A stretch of 64,000 nucleotides of DNA from Bedellia somnulentella (GCA_963576735.1 OY755183.1:12171213-12235212); one strand, 5' to 3'; shown: positions 1 through 12,894, counted from the stretch's first letter. The notes: generated by a model not told the origin, from the letters alone. Numbers and translations: made by a program.

Positions 1-1090
1 TACTATTACTATTGTGAACGTTTATTTAAGATTTTCTCTCTGAAATTTCCCGCTGAAATGCATAACTAATTTTTTATTACTTACTACTACTACTACTACT
101 TACTACTAATCGCCAGGTTTTAAACATTATTTCAGTTAAATATTATATTTATCGAGAAGAATATTCACATATGACATAGTATATTATATCAAAGCTCATA
201 TTACCCGAAACCCGGTAGCCATGGTTAGGTTGTCTAATGTTTTTTGTTATTTATTTATGTATTAAGTATTGCTAACAGTGAAAATAGTTAACAATCTAAG
301 GAATCACTTAAATATTTAATAACACACATCAACTAAATACACAAATTATAAGCTAATTGCATCATTCGTTTTAGAAATTGAAAAAAGTTCTAATAATAGA
401 CCATGCTAATTATAGGAATTACATCAACTAGTATGTATATAATAATTACCACAGAAGGAATTAGTGATAAGCCGTATTAGTCTAAAAATATTTACTTTAT
501 TTTAAATACGAAAAACCAGAGTGGACCGGACATCAAGGTTTACATTTGAAAGTTTATATGTTTTTTTTATTGTTAGGACAAAAATAAAATGTGCTACGAA
601 CTATTTTAACAACAACAAGGCAGGCGTCCGTAGTCCTTAGTAGTAGCGCTAAAATTTAAAATGAGCTAAAATGAGTAAAAGTTAAAATGTACTGTCGTCA
701 ATACTTAAATGCATAAACTTTTGCCTGCTGTAAACCATAAAATAACGCTCTTGCTATGACTCCAGAAGTACATCCTAGAAATAGTATAAAAAAACTAAAG
801 TAATTCACCATCTCACTCTCACCATCAATTGTAAAAATGGCGACCGTTACTAATATTACTTAGAAACTGAATATTTAGTAGTAAAAATCAGACCATAAGG
901 TTAATAAATTACTTGGGTTACGATTAGCAAACGCAAAAGGACAGTGAGGTATTAAAAATGCCTATTTAAAGTTTTCTGGCTGAATGTTCTCTCTTCAAAA
1001 AATCTCAAGCATGTTCTAAGAGCTTTTTACAGTTTCTAGTTACAGTTAATTAGCATAAAGAATCTTATCAATCTTCATATAAAAGTAAAA
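1..1090. other. AT-rich non-coding DNA, no gene seen
   Basis: No open frame with coding character. A short (TAC)n run lies near 78-107. It probably belongs to an intron or upstream flank of the gene whose last exons lie at 2541-4209. Confidence 0.5.
78..107. repeat. (TAC)n microsatellite
   Basis: Short run of TAC/ACT triplets, slightly interrupted. Confidence 0.7.
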
Positions 1091-1303
1091 TACATGCATA
1101 TACTCACGGCCATAAATCCCAAAATGAGGTAGCCAGAGCTTTAGAACTAGAAACTCTTGAGCAACAATTAGAAGTTGATAGGGGAAAAAATGGTTGAAAT
1201 GAAGTATCGTTGGTGACGAATCGGAACCGTATCGGAAAAAACCACTTAAAAAAAGCCCTATACCCTTAGTCGCCTCTTACGACACCTGCGGGAAAAGAGT
1301 AAA
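1091..1303 (-). repeat. (TATG)n retroposon, old subfamily copy
   Basis: Reads on the plus strand as the reverse complement of the (TATG)n-tailed family: 'actcacggccataaatccc' at the left, then 'ggtagccagagctttaga', and 'gtcgcctcttacgacacc' near the right end. Many substitutions and no clear target duplication, so an old copy. Confidence 0.75.
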
Positions 1304-1908
1304 TTAATAATCATTTATGAAAAGTAAAGCCGAGCAAACAACCTTGATGAATGAATTATTGGTTCATCTGTCACAGTTGTTAGCAGTGAGTGCAATAGTG
1401 AAAGAAACTTACATGGCAGAGTTTGCACAAAAAATATTAAAACAAAATGAATGCCAAAATATAAAATGACTCGGCATCGTGAATGTTTAAAAGAACTATT
1501 AACTATGCCACCTCTTTAAGGATATATTTATGTTATATGTTGTAGCTGATCTCATTGTGTATTTTCCTTTCTTTATGTTGGTTTTGTCAAATGCTGATAT
1601 GCATTTGGTTTAGGGACATTTTATAGATTGCCGAAAGTTTTTTTGTGTTGTTTTGTCGGTTATAAATTTTACTCCAGTTTTTTCTTACATACATCAATAT
1701 AACAGAAACTGAATACGTAACGTATCTGTAACGCTTTTGTTGAATGATAAATGTCCCTCGATATGATGCAAACAAGGAAATGTTAAAATCAAAACACTAT
1801 TCTCTTATCTATCTATACAAATCAGTAGAAGAACAAAATATACGACTGTACTTCAGCGAACACATAATATTTTTAACATTCCCTATGAACAATATTCATG
1901 GAAGATTA

Positions 1909-1974
1909 AGGGGCTGATTATGTATCTTTAGCGACTGCAATTGTGTTGCAAGAGATACGTAATCAGGGGGCCGG
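1909..1974. mobile_element. Short foldback MITE
   Basis: The left arm 'ggggctgattatgtatctt' pairs with the right arm 'agatacgtaatcaggggg'. The same arm sequence flanks the larger foldback at 20454-20628, so this is a short relative of that family with a deleted centre. Confidence 0.6.
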
Positions 1975-2540
1975 GTTTTTTCTTTGATAAGGGAAAATTT
2001 AAACCAAATTATCTTCACTCTACTATATATTTGATATTTTCAAGCGTTACTGCTAATGTAAATACTCCACTAATTTGCGTTTGGTGTTAGATACAATGAC
2101 AACCTTAAAGAGGCAATTATAAAGCGGGCTCATTATTTCGGTATCTGTCGTCCCCAAATCGACTTTCTTGAGTGACTAAAAGTGGTCGCCAGAGCTTCAG
2201 AATACGACCTTTCTTAGATTTTCTAAAATGAATCAAAATTTTTAGTACCTTTAGTAAGGGACACTAAAGGGAAAGTTAAATAATTTTGAATGAGACAGTA
2301 AATTCAATAAAATTTTAGTTCAATTTATGTTGAGTACATACCAACTTTTGTTACACACTCAATATAAAATTAGTGACGTAATTTGATTTAATGCGAATAA
2401 ATTATTTATGCTCATGACGATTCTTAAAGTTATTATTATTTGTGATAAAGTCGCATTTACATTGTATGGTATCTAAAATATCACTTCATTGTAAAGTGTG
2501 TTTAATATCAAATGACCTATATTCAAATATCTTCTTTCAG

Positions 2541-3024
2541 GGCTTATCAAATGGTGTGGAAAACGATCAAAACACCGCGAACATTCCACCGGGCGAGCTG
2601 CCCCCGAAGAGGCTGTCGACCACTTCCACCACATCAAACCAGAGCTACGACTCCAACCACGACTATGCCATCCCCAAAATACCATACAACCAACAAAACT
2701 CACATAGAAGTAGCGATGCGAGCGATGACAAAACATACTACAACCAAAAAATCACAAACCCACTATACGGAGTCAACGCCGCCTCAAACTACGCTACACA
2801 ACTCGACAATGAAGTCAAATATGATAAAATCATGCTCACAAACGGCATCAGGAAAGCTCCCGAAGGTCAAGATAACGAAGCTTATAAAGAAGACGCTGTA
2901 GACGGTAGGAAAGAGATGACAGTCAATCCAAACCAAATCGCACTCACCGAAGGTGGAACCGCCACATATTCTACGGACAATAATGGTAAAATCAATGTTC
3001 ATGTCACCGTCATGATAAACGCAG
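2541..3024 (+). CDS. Penultimate coding exon of an unrecognised gene ending in a CaaX box
   Basis: Exon of 484 bases (161 codons plus 1 base). A pyrimidine-rich acceptor ending 'cttctttcag' precedes it and the donor 'gtaaat' follows. The peptide begins GLSNGVENDQ and ends INVHVTVMINA. It is hydrophilic, rich in Ser, Asn, Tyr and Asp, with tyrosine-rich stretches such as SYDSNHDYAIP and the NPLYG motif, and has no membrane segment, so it is probably disordered and cytosolic. Base composition is clearly higher in GC than the flanks. The open frame runs upstream to an ATG at 2442, but that part looks like intron and the acceptor is strong. Splicing to the exon at 3965 keeps the frame. I do not recognise the family. 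Earlier exons must lie left of the window or be too short to see. Confidence 0.75.
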
Positions 3025-3964
3025 GTAAATATGCATCCTTCAACGTTTTTTAACCCACAAATATATATATTTGCACAAATAACAATAACGTGTTTACTAT
3101 CAATCAAATTTGTCTTTGCGGTTTGCACAGAGTGGTTATATTTTAATCGAATGGGGCAGTACGGAGTCAAGGATGCATATGAGGCAAGCAGTATCTTGGT
3201 TGTGATAATTCGCATGCATTTTTATTTATGTATTTTATTCGCTATTTATTATATTCTCAAAGTTTCTAGCATTTTATATCCATCACTTTATACTGTCCTT
3301 TGTTTAAAATTTCTTAGCATGTTGCATCGGTGGTAGTAAAAGTTAATTGATTTAACTTTTATTGCCGCTAAAATTGGTTGATGGCTTTCTTTTCCTCCAG
3401 CATGTTGTTTGTCTCATCTCCGCTTTCCTTTCCTATTAATTCGATAGTTTGTTTTATCTCCACATTTCTGTGTTTATTGTGTTAATCGCTCCGTGACTTA
3501 TTGCCTGCATTTCAACATATTACGAAATGCTTCTGTTGCACTTCTCGTTCTAATGAGTACGCATACAATTCGCCGTTTTGAAGGTCTCTCGGCTCTGATT
3601 ATTGTAATACGTCTTCGTCATACGCAATTGTAGTTTGAGGATAGGAATTATGATTTGATATTAGCGATTGTATACAAATTATTGAGTAACAGCTAATTAT
3701 AATTGTATGCGGTACTTGCTAGAATAATTGAGATATGAATCAGGAAGACGTATAATACTTGAATTTATGTTTGTAATAAGGTTTTTATTGCTGTATTATT
3801 ATTTATAACATATTCCTTTTTTGTTTTAACTGATTGCGTTGCTTTTTCTTTATTTAATTATACTCTAGAATAAACTCGTAATTAGATAATTAACGCAAAG
3901 TGAAAGCAATTATATTTTTTAATCCAATATAAGAATTTGATATCGACATAAAATTCGTTTTCAG
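3025..3964 (+). other. Intron of the CaaX-ended gene
   Basis: Begins GTAAAT and ends with a pyrimidine-rich stretch and CAG. AT-rich, with no other feature seen. Confidence 0.6.
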
Positions 3965-4209
3965 GAACGCTAGCAGACTTAAAGAAACAGCGCGCCCAAA
4001 CACGTACAAATGGGAGTCCCGTAGAAAGTGCGGTTACGTCAAATAACCATAGTTTATCATCGGAAGCGGTAAATACAGTGGATTCTATGCCAGTACAGTT
4101 GAATCCATTAACATTATCACCCAGTTCAGGTACAGTACCGAGATTTAGTGGCAACACCAGCGATGTGGTAGGAGATAGCAGGTCACATCGGTGCTGTGTT
4201 ATTATGTAA
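3965..4209 (+). CDS. Terminal coding exon, protein ends in the CaaX box CVIM
   Basis: The exon starts after 'ttcgttttcag' with two bases (GA) that join the last G of the previous exon into a Gly codon. It then reads TLADLKKQRAQ and ends SRSHRCCVIM followed by TAA at 4207-4209. The last four residues, CVIM, fit the CaaX rule: Cys, two aliphatic residues, and Met, which favours farnesyltransferase. The Cys just before it could be palmitoylated. Known proteins with this kind of tail (Ras proteins, vertebrate paralemmins) sit on the inner face of membranes; the location here is inferred. Most of the exon is low-complexity Ser/Thr/Asn/Pro sequence. Similarity to paralemmin is limited to the tail and is not proof of family. 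Confidence 0.75.
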
Positions 4210-6301
4210 TTGGCAGAAATATTATGGAAACAAGAGCTTGTTGAAAAGAGTATAGTTTTTGAAAGTTTTGTCAGATGTTAGAATGTTTCACTAATAAAGT
4301 GAATCATTCTAGTTCGTAGAGTGAGCTAATGTATAGACTATTAAATGCAGAAGTAGAAGGGTAACTGAATGATTGGTTTACTGAATGAATGAACCATTTT
4401 GGTTCAGATTTAAGAACTTAGTTGAAACTTGTTACATGATACATTCAGAGCTTTTTCCACGTTTGCATTTACATACGATAAGTCTGATTACCATTCCAAG
4501 AGCGAGATTCCGATAGGTTATAATGAAATGGCGAGTCATATGTTTGGTGTTGCCATGCTAGCTCACAAATTGCCAATGTCGACGAAAAGTGAGAGTTGAT
4601 AGAAGCTCAACTTATACATGTAGATTAAGTTAATATGATTTATAAATGAAATTATTATAGTGATTCCTACTCGTTAGTTGGTTCCAGTCGTATCTACATA
4701 TCTAGAAAAAATATATCATCTTTGTAAAATTTTAGCTTAAATTAAATTTTGTGATTTGGAAATGTGTACTTAAGTAAACAGTATTTATGGTTGTTACTTT
4801 ATTAGTTATCGGTAATTTTAAAAGCTTTATCCCATTTTAAGTACAATTTGATTTGCAATTATAATAGTCTTCTTTTAGTGCAATAAATATATATATTGCA
4901 GCTATATTGGTTTAAAACATATATCTCGAAATTTTAAATGTTATTATTTAACTTTATCAAAATATTTTCAATACAAGTTTTGAATTTGAGATTGAACTTA
5001 AGAAAACATATTTGAGAGATGAGTAAAAATTTAGTGAAATTTGATAATGAAAAGACTGTATTTATTGATACTGGCTTAGCCGGATTCCTAATTTTTAGTG
5101 CAGAAGCTACTACTAGCGCGGTAGTACTAAATTAAATATATATCCTTTCGGCAGTTATTTTTTGTGTACATAAAGATCAGGGGCTAAATAATAGGTAACA
5201 TAAATTTTCGATCATGTTGATAACTAAAACTGTAAATATTCGATACTGACATTTATCATCATCAAATTAAATTAAATCGGAGTTGGTAAAAATAAAAGCA
5301 ATACAAAATGTGTCTTATAAATTAAAATATACAATATCTAATAGAAGCTTAAGATCCTAGTAATGTTATTACACTTTTGGTCAACCTTTTGAGTCCTAAT
5401 GGCCAAATTGCTATAACTTCCGGTCTGCGTTTTTAACTTAATATATAATATATTCGCATTTTATAGCTCGTTTACGAATTTATAACCGAAATCAGAAGAT
5501 TCATTTATAAGAAGTGATTCAAACATGCAAAGGAACAATAATTTATATCAAACCAATCGTTCTTAATGTTTTAATGTATTTTTTTCCGAATATAATTTAT
5601 TTTAACTCCGCCATTGAAGAAACTATAAATAAATGGTCACAATTCTTGCTAGAATTCATTAAATTATTAATATGGTTACTAGTATTTTACACTTCCCTTA
5701 TTAAACCAATACGAGGCGTGAAAGCTATTTTGATACATTCCGTTTAATTATTTGCAACATTTCTAATAATGTTCGTAAAAACGTATTTCATGAAAGATTA
5801 ATCGTTTTATAATCTAGGAGTAGCAAAATATTAACAGCTGTCAGTTGAATCAAAGAGGGGCAATAGAATATGTGTTGGTTATGTATTTCATTTTATGTAA
5901 ACGTACAAATCTGCCATTACATTTAAATGCAATGATTAAAATTTTAAAGATCGTATTTCTGGAGTTAATAGTTTTGTAAAAAAAAAAAAAAATATTTGGC
6001 GTTTGTTAACTTAATAGTTTTTCGTGGTTATTATAAATCTAAAGTAAATGATTATTATGATTTATTATCACAAAAAGTAACGATAAAAAATTGCTTTTAA
6101 TAACTTGCCCATAGTTGGTTACACTCAGAATGAAACCATCAGTCATCGCTAGAATGATTTCGTTTACTTTTTTTATATAATGTACCTTAGCGTAATATTT
6201 TCTTCCATTAACAGCTCAAGGGAGGTTATTTGAAATGGTTCGTTTAAGTCATTCTTGGATTTTTTATTTATACTTTATTCTCAAGTGCCTTGCAAGTTTC
6301 A
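4210..6301. other. 3' flank, no further gene seen
   Basis: AT-rich. Candidate polyadenylation signals AATAAA for the CaaX-ended gene occur at about 4293 and 4882. No coding frame or clear repeat. Confidence 0.45.
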
Positions 6302-6420
6302 TCTATACTTATAATAAATCTGTAGAGAGGTCAATTCTGTACATGAAATATATTTTCAAAATAACTATCAGGTGGTGATTAGGGATCGATACTGATGCCA
6401 AAAATGCAATCAGTAAAATT

Positions 6421-6423
<3 letters not shown>

Positions 6424-6474
<51 letters not shown>
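6424..6474 (+). repeat. (GTCT)n microsatellite, about 12.75 units
   Basis: Uninterrupted GTCT array inside the Helitron, followed by GGTTTGTATG. Confidence 0.95.
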
Positions 6475-6863
6475 GGTTTGTATGTTCCTTATGGAAACAA
6501 AAACTACTCGACGGATTTTAACGAAACTTGGTACAATTATTCTTGATACTCCTGCGCAGGTTTTTGTATACTTTCCAGCAGAGAAGTAAAGGGGAATTTT
6601 GGGAAATTTGGGGAAAATGGGAGAAGTTACTCCATTGTTTAAGCTTCCGTCGCATGTGCAGCCTTAATGGTTAAACTTACATAGAAATCATGTTTGGCGG
6701 AAATATTCTTCATAAAAAAATCTAAAAAAAAATTCTCAACAGTATATGTCTATCTTTTACTGCTGTAGAGAGGTCAATTCTGTACATGAAATATATTTTC
6801 AAAATAACTATCAGGTGGTGATTAGGGATCGATACTGATGCCAAAAATGCAATCAGTAAAATT

Positions 6864-6866
<3 letters not shown>

Positions 6867-6897
<31 letters not shown>
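6867..6897 (+). repeat. (GTCT)n microsatellite, about 7.75 units
   Basis: Array of the second unit of the Helitron's internal duplication, five repeats shorter than the first. Confidence 0.95.
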
Positions 6898-7713
6898 GGT
6901 TTGTATGTTCCTTATGGAAACAAAAACTACTCGACGGATTTTAACGAAACTTGGTACAATTATTCTTGATACTCCTGCGCAGGTTTTTGTATACTTTCCA
7001 GCAGAGAAGTAAAGGGGAATTTTGGGAAATTTGGGGAAAACGGGAGAAGTTACTCCATTGTTTAAGCTTCCGTCGCATGTGCAGCCTTAATGGTTAAACT
7101 TACATAGAAATCATGTTTGGCGGAAATATTCTTCATAAAAAAATCTAAAAAAAAATTCTCAACAGTATATGTCTATCTTTTACTGTTGACTCACAATAAC
7201 ACGTGTAATCCCTGATAGCTTAGCAGTTCGGAACATCCTGATTATATATGTTTACTCTTACGTTTGTAAACCTCTCACTTATCCCTAATTTAAAAAGGTA
7301 ACATTATTACCTATTCAATAAAAAAAGAATCATAGAAATCGATAGACAAACACCGAAATTATACATAAAATAAGCCATCGCGCCCGTGATCGAAACCAAA
7401 TCTTTACTAATTTACATATAACATACTAGATGGCGCCAGTAGTTGCATCCTTCATAACGTAATGACTATTTTTTAGATTGTTATAAACACTTCATGGCGT
7501 TTTATTCCAAAATTTGCTATTAAACGGAAATACTGAACCTTTCATTAAAGCGCATTCAAAATCACCAAACTACACTGTTAAGGGAGTGCTATAAATTTAA
7601 TAAATTGAAAACATTGCGCTGAATTTCACAATGCTTGAGCAGTGACTGAAGAAAGAAACCTCAGATATTTAAAAAAACAACGCTACCCGTGCGAAGCTGG
7701 GACGATCCACTAG

Positions 7714-9486
7714 TAAATAAATAATACTCAGAAAGTGCCAACTACCCAAAAATCAAGCGCAAGAGACACTAATATGTTAGAATAATTTCATAAATTTGAT
7801 AAAGACCCTTTTGATTATTTATACAACATTTGAAAGCAACATTCCACATAAGCATTTTTGAAATACATCTTTTTTAAGTGGTAATATAATTTACTCTATG
7901 GTTACATTGTACTACCTTTTTAGATCACTCCATAACATGAAATTATCTTATTAGGTATGAATGAAATAAAGTCAGTAAACTATGATTTTACTGTACAAAC
8001 AAACTCTAAACAATTATTTTTATCGATTTGGTTAGGAATACTAAATATTTTTCTAGCTCAAGTGCTTCGTTATTAGACATACTTTACTCAAAATATCGAA
8101 GTACTTGAAGATTTCCTAAAAAAAATAAAAGTGAAATAATTCCTTAATCCGCTCCGCTCCTATTTTAGTGATACATTCGTCCATATTTTAGTCATTAGAA
8201 TAGATCAACCATTGAATGATAAGATTATCTAAGTGCTTCAAAAGTACTCAACAATCTATTTTGTACAGAGAACAAACACCTATATGTATATTTCGTAAAA
8301 AACCTATTCTCTTAAGTTCGTTTTTAAGTTCTTATGGTTTTTAAAATTATAGAGATACTAAAACTTCTGAACAACAGTCGACAAAATGACAAGCGATGTA
8401 AAGAAGTATTAGTACCTCTTCCACACCTTCGGAGATTTATGGCGTGTAAGTTGAGTTGAGTTATAATTATTGCGTAAATAAATTCTGAAGCAAAGGTTTA
8501 TCGTGTACATACAATATGTTTAATAGTATCATGTAGTTAGAATAAACTGTTTCTACTATCAGATAAATAAGAAATACGCAAACATCTATGAGAGATATTT
8601 TTTTAAACAGTTCCATTATATTAAGTCATAGTATTAATGGCGTTTAGTTTTGAAAATGTTATACCTTAAGGAAATTATTGTCTTATTTGATGGAAGCCTT
8701 AACTCAAAACCGTGTGAGGATTTTTTGTACTTATTCCTATATGTGTTATTAACTTTATACAACATTCTAGCTATAGACAAAGATTGAAGCCTAGTTATTA
8801 TGTAAAAACGGTTAACTTATCACAAGATGATATAAATTTATACCTATGTTAATGTATAATTTATATTACCTGCGTTCTCTTCAGATACCTGCCTTTTTAT
8901 GCCATTCTATATTCAATCTAAATGTGTCTTCCGTGGTCCTCCCCTAAAGAAATTACCATCCTCATTGGCTTTATATGTTTTACCCAAAACTCTCTTCTTA
9001 TTATCCACATTTAAAATGCCCATACCCTTTCTAAAATTATGTGATAAATATTTCAAAACAGCATCCTTTTGTAAGATAAATTTTCCAGCGTAATATAAGT
9101 ATTAGAAATATGTACTTATCAAATATTGAGCAATATTAAAGGCCTTATCTACTTTAAGTATTACACATTCCAGTATTTTTGTAAAATTATTGTACTTAAT
9201 CAACTTTTTGTGTTAACTTATAATAAGAACCACATGAAATAACCTCGAAAAGAAATTGATGTTCACTTCTCTCAAGTTGTTATTTAGCTTTTAGGGTTAA
9301 TGTTAAAACCAATATTGTCAAATGTGCGTAAATTTGAAAACTTTCCTTAGCAACTGTTCAAGTAGAAAATTTCTATGCCCTACTTAATGACTTAGAATAA
9401 TATCTTATATTATAAAAACGTGTTATGACTCGTGGTTATTTTATGTGGGAAATAATAGACTCATGACCTAATTTTGGTACAGTTTA
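7714..9486. other. AT-rich intergenic DNA
   Basis: No gene seen. A degraded tRNA-SINE fragment lies at 8396-8465. Confidence 0.5.
8396..8465 (+). repeat. Fragment of a tRNA-derived SINE (3' body)
   Basis: Contains 'agtattagtacctcttcc' and 'cttcggagattta', matching the 3' body of the copies at 23293 and 55830. Confidence 0.55.
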
Positions 9487-9605
9487 TCTATACTTATAAT
9501 AAATCTGTAGAGAGGTCAATTCTGTACATGAAATATATTTTCAAAATAACTATCAGGTGGTGATTAGGGATCGATACTGATGCCAAAAATGGAATCAGTA
9601 AAATT

Positions 9606-9675
<70 letters not shown>

Positions 9676-10483
9676 GGTTTGTATGTTCCTTATGGAAACA
9701 AAAACTACTCGACGGATTTTAACGAAACTTGGTACAATTATTTTTCATACTCCTGCGCAGGTTTTTGTATACTTTCCAGCAGAGTAGTAAAGGGGAATTT
9801 TGGGAAATTTTGGGAAAACGGAAGAAGTTACTCCATTTTTTAAGCTTCCGTCGCGTGTGCAGCCTTAATGGTTAAACTTACATAGAAATCATGTATGACG
9901 GAAATATTCTTCACAAAATTATCTAAAAAAAAATCCTCGACAGTTTATGTCTATCTTTTACGGTAGACTCATAACAACACGTGTAATTCCTGATAGCTTA
10001 GCAGTTCGGACCATTCTGATTATATTTTTTTACTCTTACGTTTGTAAACCTCTCACTCATCCCTTATTTAAAAAAGGTAACATTATTACCTATTAAATAA
10101 AAAAAGAATCATAGAAATCGGCAGACAAACACCGAAATTATACATAAAATAAGCCATCGCGCCCGTGACCAAAACCAAATCTTTACTAATTTACATATAA
10201 CATACTAGATGGCGCCAGTAGTTGCATCCTACATAACGTAATGATTTATTTTTTAGATTGTTATAAATACTTCATAGCGTTTTATTCTAAAATTTGCTAT
10301 TAAACGGAAATACTGAACCGTTCATTCAAAATCACCAAACTACACTGATTAGGGAGTGCTATAAATTTAATAAATTGAAAACATTGCGCCGAATTTCACA
10401 ATGCTTGAGCAGTGACTGAAGAAAGATACCTCAGATATTAAAAAAAAAAGCGCTACCCGTGCGAAGCTGGGACGATCCACTAG
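9487..10483 (+). mobile_element. Non-autonomous Helitron-like element
   Basis: Same ends as the copy at 6302: TCTATACTTATAA after an A (9486), and GATCCACTAG before a T (10484). Length 997 bases. No internal duplication and no reading frame for replication proteins. Confidence 0.88.
9609..9675 (+). repeat. (GTCT)n microsatellite, about 16.75 units
   Basis: Longest of the four arrays found at the same place in the Helitron copies. Confidence 0.95.
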
Positions 10484-12114
10484 TATTCAAATAAAATGCT
10501 TTGGAATTGATTATTAATGAATAAACATGTATTTTTCATAAGTATGGTATATGTGAATTAACAGATTATATGTACATAAACAGAACAAACGATATTGATT
10601 ATCCATTTAACTCATCATGTGTACGAAACGAGGACATATAAATATCTAACTGAGAACAACTGTGTCATCCGATTTTCAATTAAAATTTGACCTAATGTGT
10701 TTAAATATGTAACCAGCTGCCAAATGAGAACTATTCATCGTTCACATGTTTGTTGCTAAGTCAGAGTTCATCGTTTCCTTGACAACAAAAATACCACTAA
10801 AAAGTTATGTTATGTCTAATGTTATGGAATTGTTTTTCTAAAAAGCAATATGAAATAAAGCTTATGAACCGATTTTTTCAATATTTATTATAATGCGCTA
10901 ATAGTTAAACTATTTCATGACTGAGGTTGAATTTTAATAGTATGTTTACCCAGTACTTAGAAAACAGTTCAATAGAAACACATAAACTTATTGTAGGTCA
11001 AACGAAACCAATGAAAATTCACATCAACTCACTTACAGCAACAGATTGCGTTTCAAATTTCCCTGTGAACTGACGATTATAAAACTACCATGTTCTTATT
11101 GTGACCATATTTTGAAATGTATTGAATTCCAACCGGACGTAGCATAATCTTCTCAAGTAACTTTATAGATGTATTGTCCTCATGTGTTTTATAAACTATA
11201 GAACTTGAGCTTATTAGCGTTGTAATTTGTATGTAGTTACTTGCCATCTGTATCTTGCCTAGTGGACCAGTTTACGTGTATTTCGATGTTATACTATTCT
11301 TGCATATTCGTTTCTTCTAGTTTACTGTATTGGTCTTTTTGGATTAGTGTAAATGAAATATATCATTAGAAATCTTGTTATCTTATAGTAATTAGGTACC
11401 TGTATAGTCTGAGTAACTAATGTTTTCGTGGATCAATATCTGTATCAATTTCGTTTTAGTGAACAAATGTATTTACGTTGTCATTTATACCAGTTTAAAA
11501 TGTTTAAAAAATCATATTGTTTTAAAAAATCGTTTCAATTATTTGTGCTTAAATTGCAAAATCCTTGAAAACAATATCGGTACAAATGGAATGCAACACT
11601 GTATTTTAAGCGCAAATCGTTTTTTAACAAATTATGTGCCCCGAATCCATTGTACTTACAAGTATTTGTCTTTAATTAATCTGTAGTATTTTATTAATGT
11701 GTTGATTATTTTATTGTTAAATAATAAAATGAAAAAGAATAAATGATTCATTTGAATAATATGTTTTATTTCTAAAGGTTTGTGCCTCGAAATGTCCCAA
11801 TAAAACTGCAATAGACTAAGTCATGTTAGAGTTGCTAGGTACGTCTTGTGTAAATTCCAAATTTCAACTTTTTACAGTTTTTATGTTATACATAACTAAC
11901 TACTGGCAATTAATATATACTTGTGCAATGAGTAGTTCGAGAGATTTGACCTTATTAAGGATTTGAACATTTTCATTAGATTGCATACTTATGCCGTATA
12001 TTTTCGAAGTGGTGGCAAAAGTATTTAGACTTCTGAACATCGCGTAATTTTTTTATATTCGGAAACCCCACTTTTTACAAAATTTTCTTCGATTTCCGCT
12101 TGTTAGAACTTAAC
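10484..12114. other. AT-rich intergenic DNA
   Basis: No gene seen. A short reverse fragment of a tRNA-derived SINE may lie at about 11997-12045 ('ggcaaaagtatttagacttc'). Confidence 0.45.
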
Positions 12115-12440
12115 TTCATCATCAGCCAATAGACGTCCACTGCTGGACACAGGCCTTTCCAGAAGATTTTCACAATGACCTGTCATAGACTGCCCTTATT
12201 CATCGGCTTCCCGCGACCTACACCAAGTCGTCGGTCTACCCTGTGGGAGGCCTACCCACACTGCGTCGTCCGGTACGTGGCCGCCACTCCAGAACTGTCG
12301 AGCCCCAACGGCCGTCGGTTCTGCGTGCAATGTGCCCTGCCCGTTGCCACTATAAGCTTTGCAACTCTTCGGGCTATGTCAGTGCCCCGGTTTTTCTACG
12401 GATCTTCTCGTTGCAGATTTGATGGCGTAGTGAAACTATC
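12115..12440 (-). mobile_element. RTE-like LINE, 3' end fragment
   Basis: GC-rich island. On the minus strand the 3' end reads 'ggcctgtgtccagcagtgga', then 'cgtctattggctgatgatga', with coding potential for a C-terminus ending near VQQWTSIG in degraded form. This is a familiar end for RTE-like LINEs of Lepidoptera. The plus-strand open frame of 89 codons here is a shadow. Confidence 0.6.
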
Positions 12441-12526
12441 ATAGCCTTCTCCATTGGCATTTGAGTGACTTTAAGCCTTCAAATGAAGCCTATTATAACA
12501 GGCTGCGCCATAAGTCATGACTGGCA

Positions 12527-12720
12527 TCACACATTGGTCTTTAGTCGTTGCGGAATCTTAGACGAAAATATATAGTGCCGCTTCCTGAACACTGCCCGCC
12601 CGAGTGGGATTCGACGGTTGACTTCATTCTCGAAGTTGACAAGCTTAAAGACATCTTCCAATGCAGCAGTGAACAGTTTAAGAGAAATGACATTTGCCTG
12701 TCTCACTCCTCGATTCAATT
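12527..12720 (-). pseudogene. RTE-like LINE reverse transcriptase fragment
   Basis: The minus-strand peptide contains NRGVRQANVISLKLFTAALE. This matches reverse transcriptase motif B (normally GVRQGDxxSPxLF) with the key GD replaced by AN, followed by the 'FTAALE' stretch seen in RTE-like elements. No YxDD motif is preserved nearby. It is a dead fragment, probably part of the same insertion as 12115-12440. Confidence 0.7.
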
Positions 12721-12894
12721 GTTGGTGTCAAACTCGTTTTTCAGTCTTGGGATCAGCGAAATCGGACAAACGGACAGCCAGTTCAGTAGCAGTAATTATC
12801 ACTGATGGGTACATCTGTCCATAAATCTTTTTGACTTTTCTCAGAACCTTTGGCTTGGAAGACAAAATGCTGTCATAATCAGTTTTCAGTTTCG

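Larger units (their letters stand above)
6321..7190 (+). repeat. Tandem duplication (period 443) inside the Helitron
   Basis: The segment beginning TGTAGAGAGGTCAATTC occurs at 6321 and again at 6764. The two units are almost identical, apart from a different number of GTCT repeats and scattered single changes such as AATGGG versus AACGGG. Confidence 0.85.
6302..7713 (+). mobile_element. Non-autonomous Helitron-like element with internal duplication
   Basis: Starts TCTATACTTATAATAAATC directly after an A and ends GATCCACTAG directly before a T. This is the Helitron pattern of TC start, CTAG end, insertion between A and T, and no target duplication. A GC-rich end segment 'cccgtgcgaagctggg' lies just inside the 3' end. 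No Rep/helicase reading frame. Two further copies with the same ends lie at 9487 and 38699. This copy is longer because about 443 bases are tandemly duplicated inside it. Lepidopteran elements of this kind are known as Lep1-like; that name is tentative. Confidence 0.85.

Noticed and set aside
2442..2540. Start codon for the CaaX-ended gene at 2442
   Set aside because: The sequence before 2541 is AT-rich, lacks coding character and ends in a strong splice acceptor.
6395..6589. Small protein with repeated SVCL units
   Set aside because: It is the (GTCT)n microsatellite of a Helitron read as protein; the frame has no other support.
6302..10483. CRISPR-like array
   Set aside because: The repeated blocks are Helitron copies and a microsatellite in a eukaryotic genome; there are no spaced short repeats.
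12175..12444. GC-rich open frame of 89 codons on the plus strand
   Set aside because: It is the complement of an RTE-like LINE end; the real coding sense is minus.
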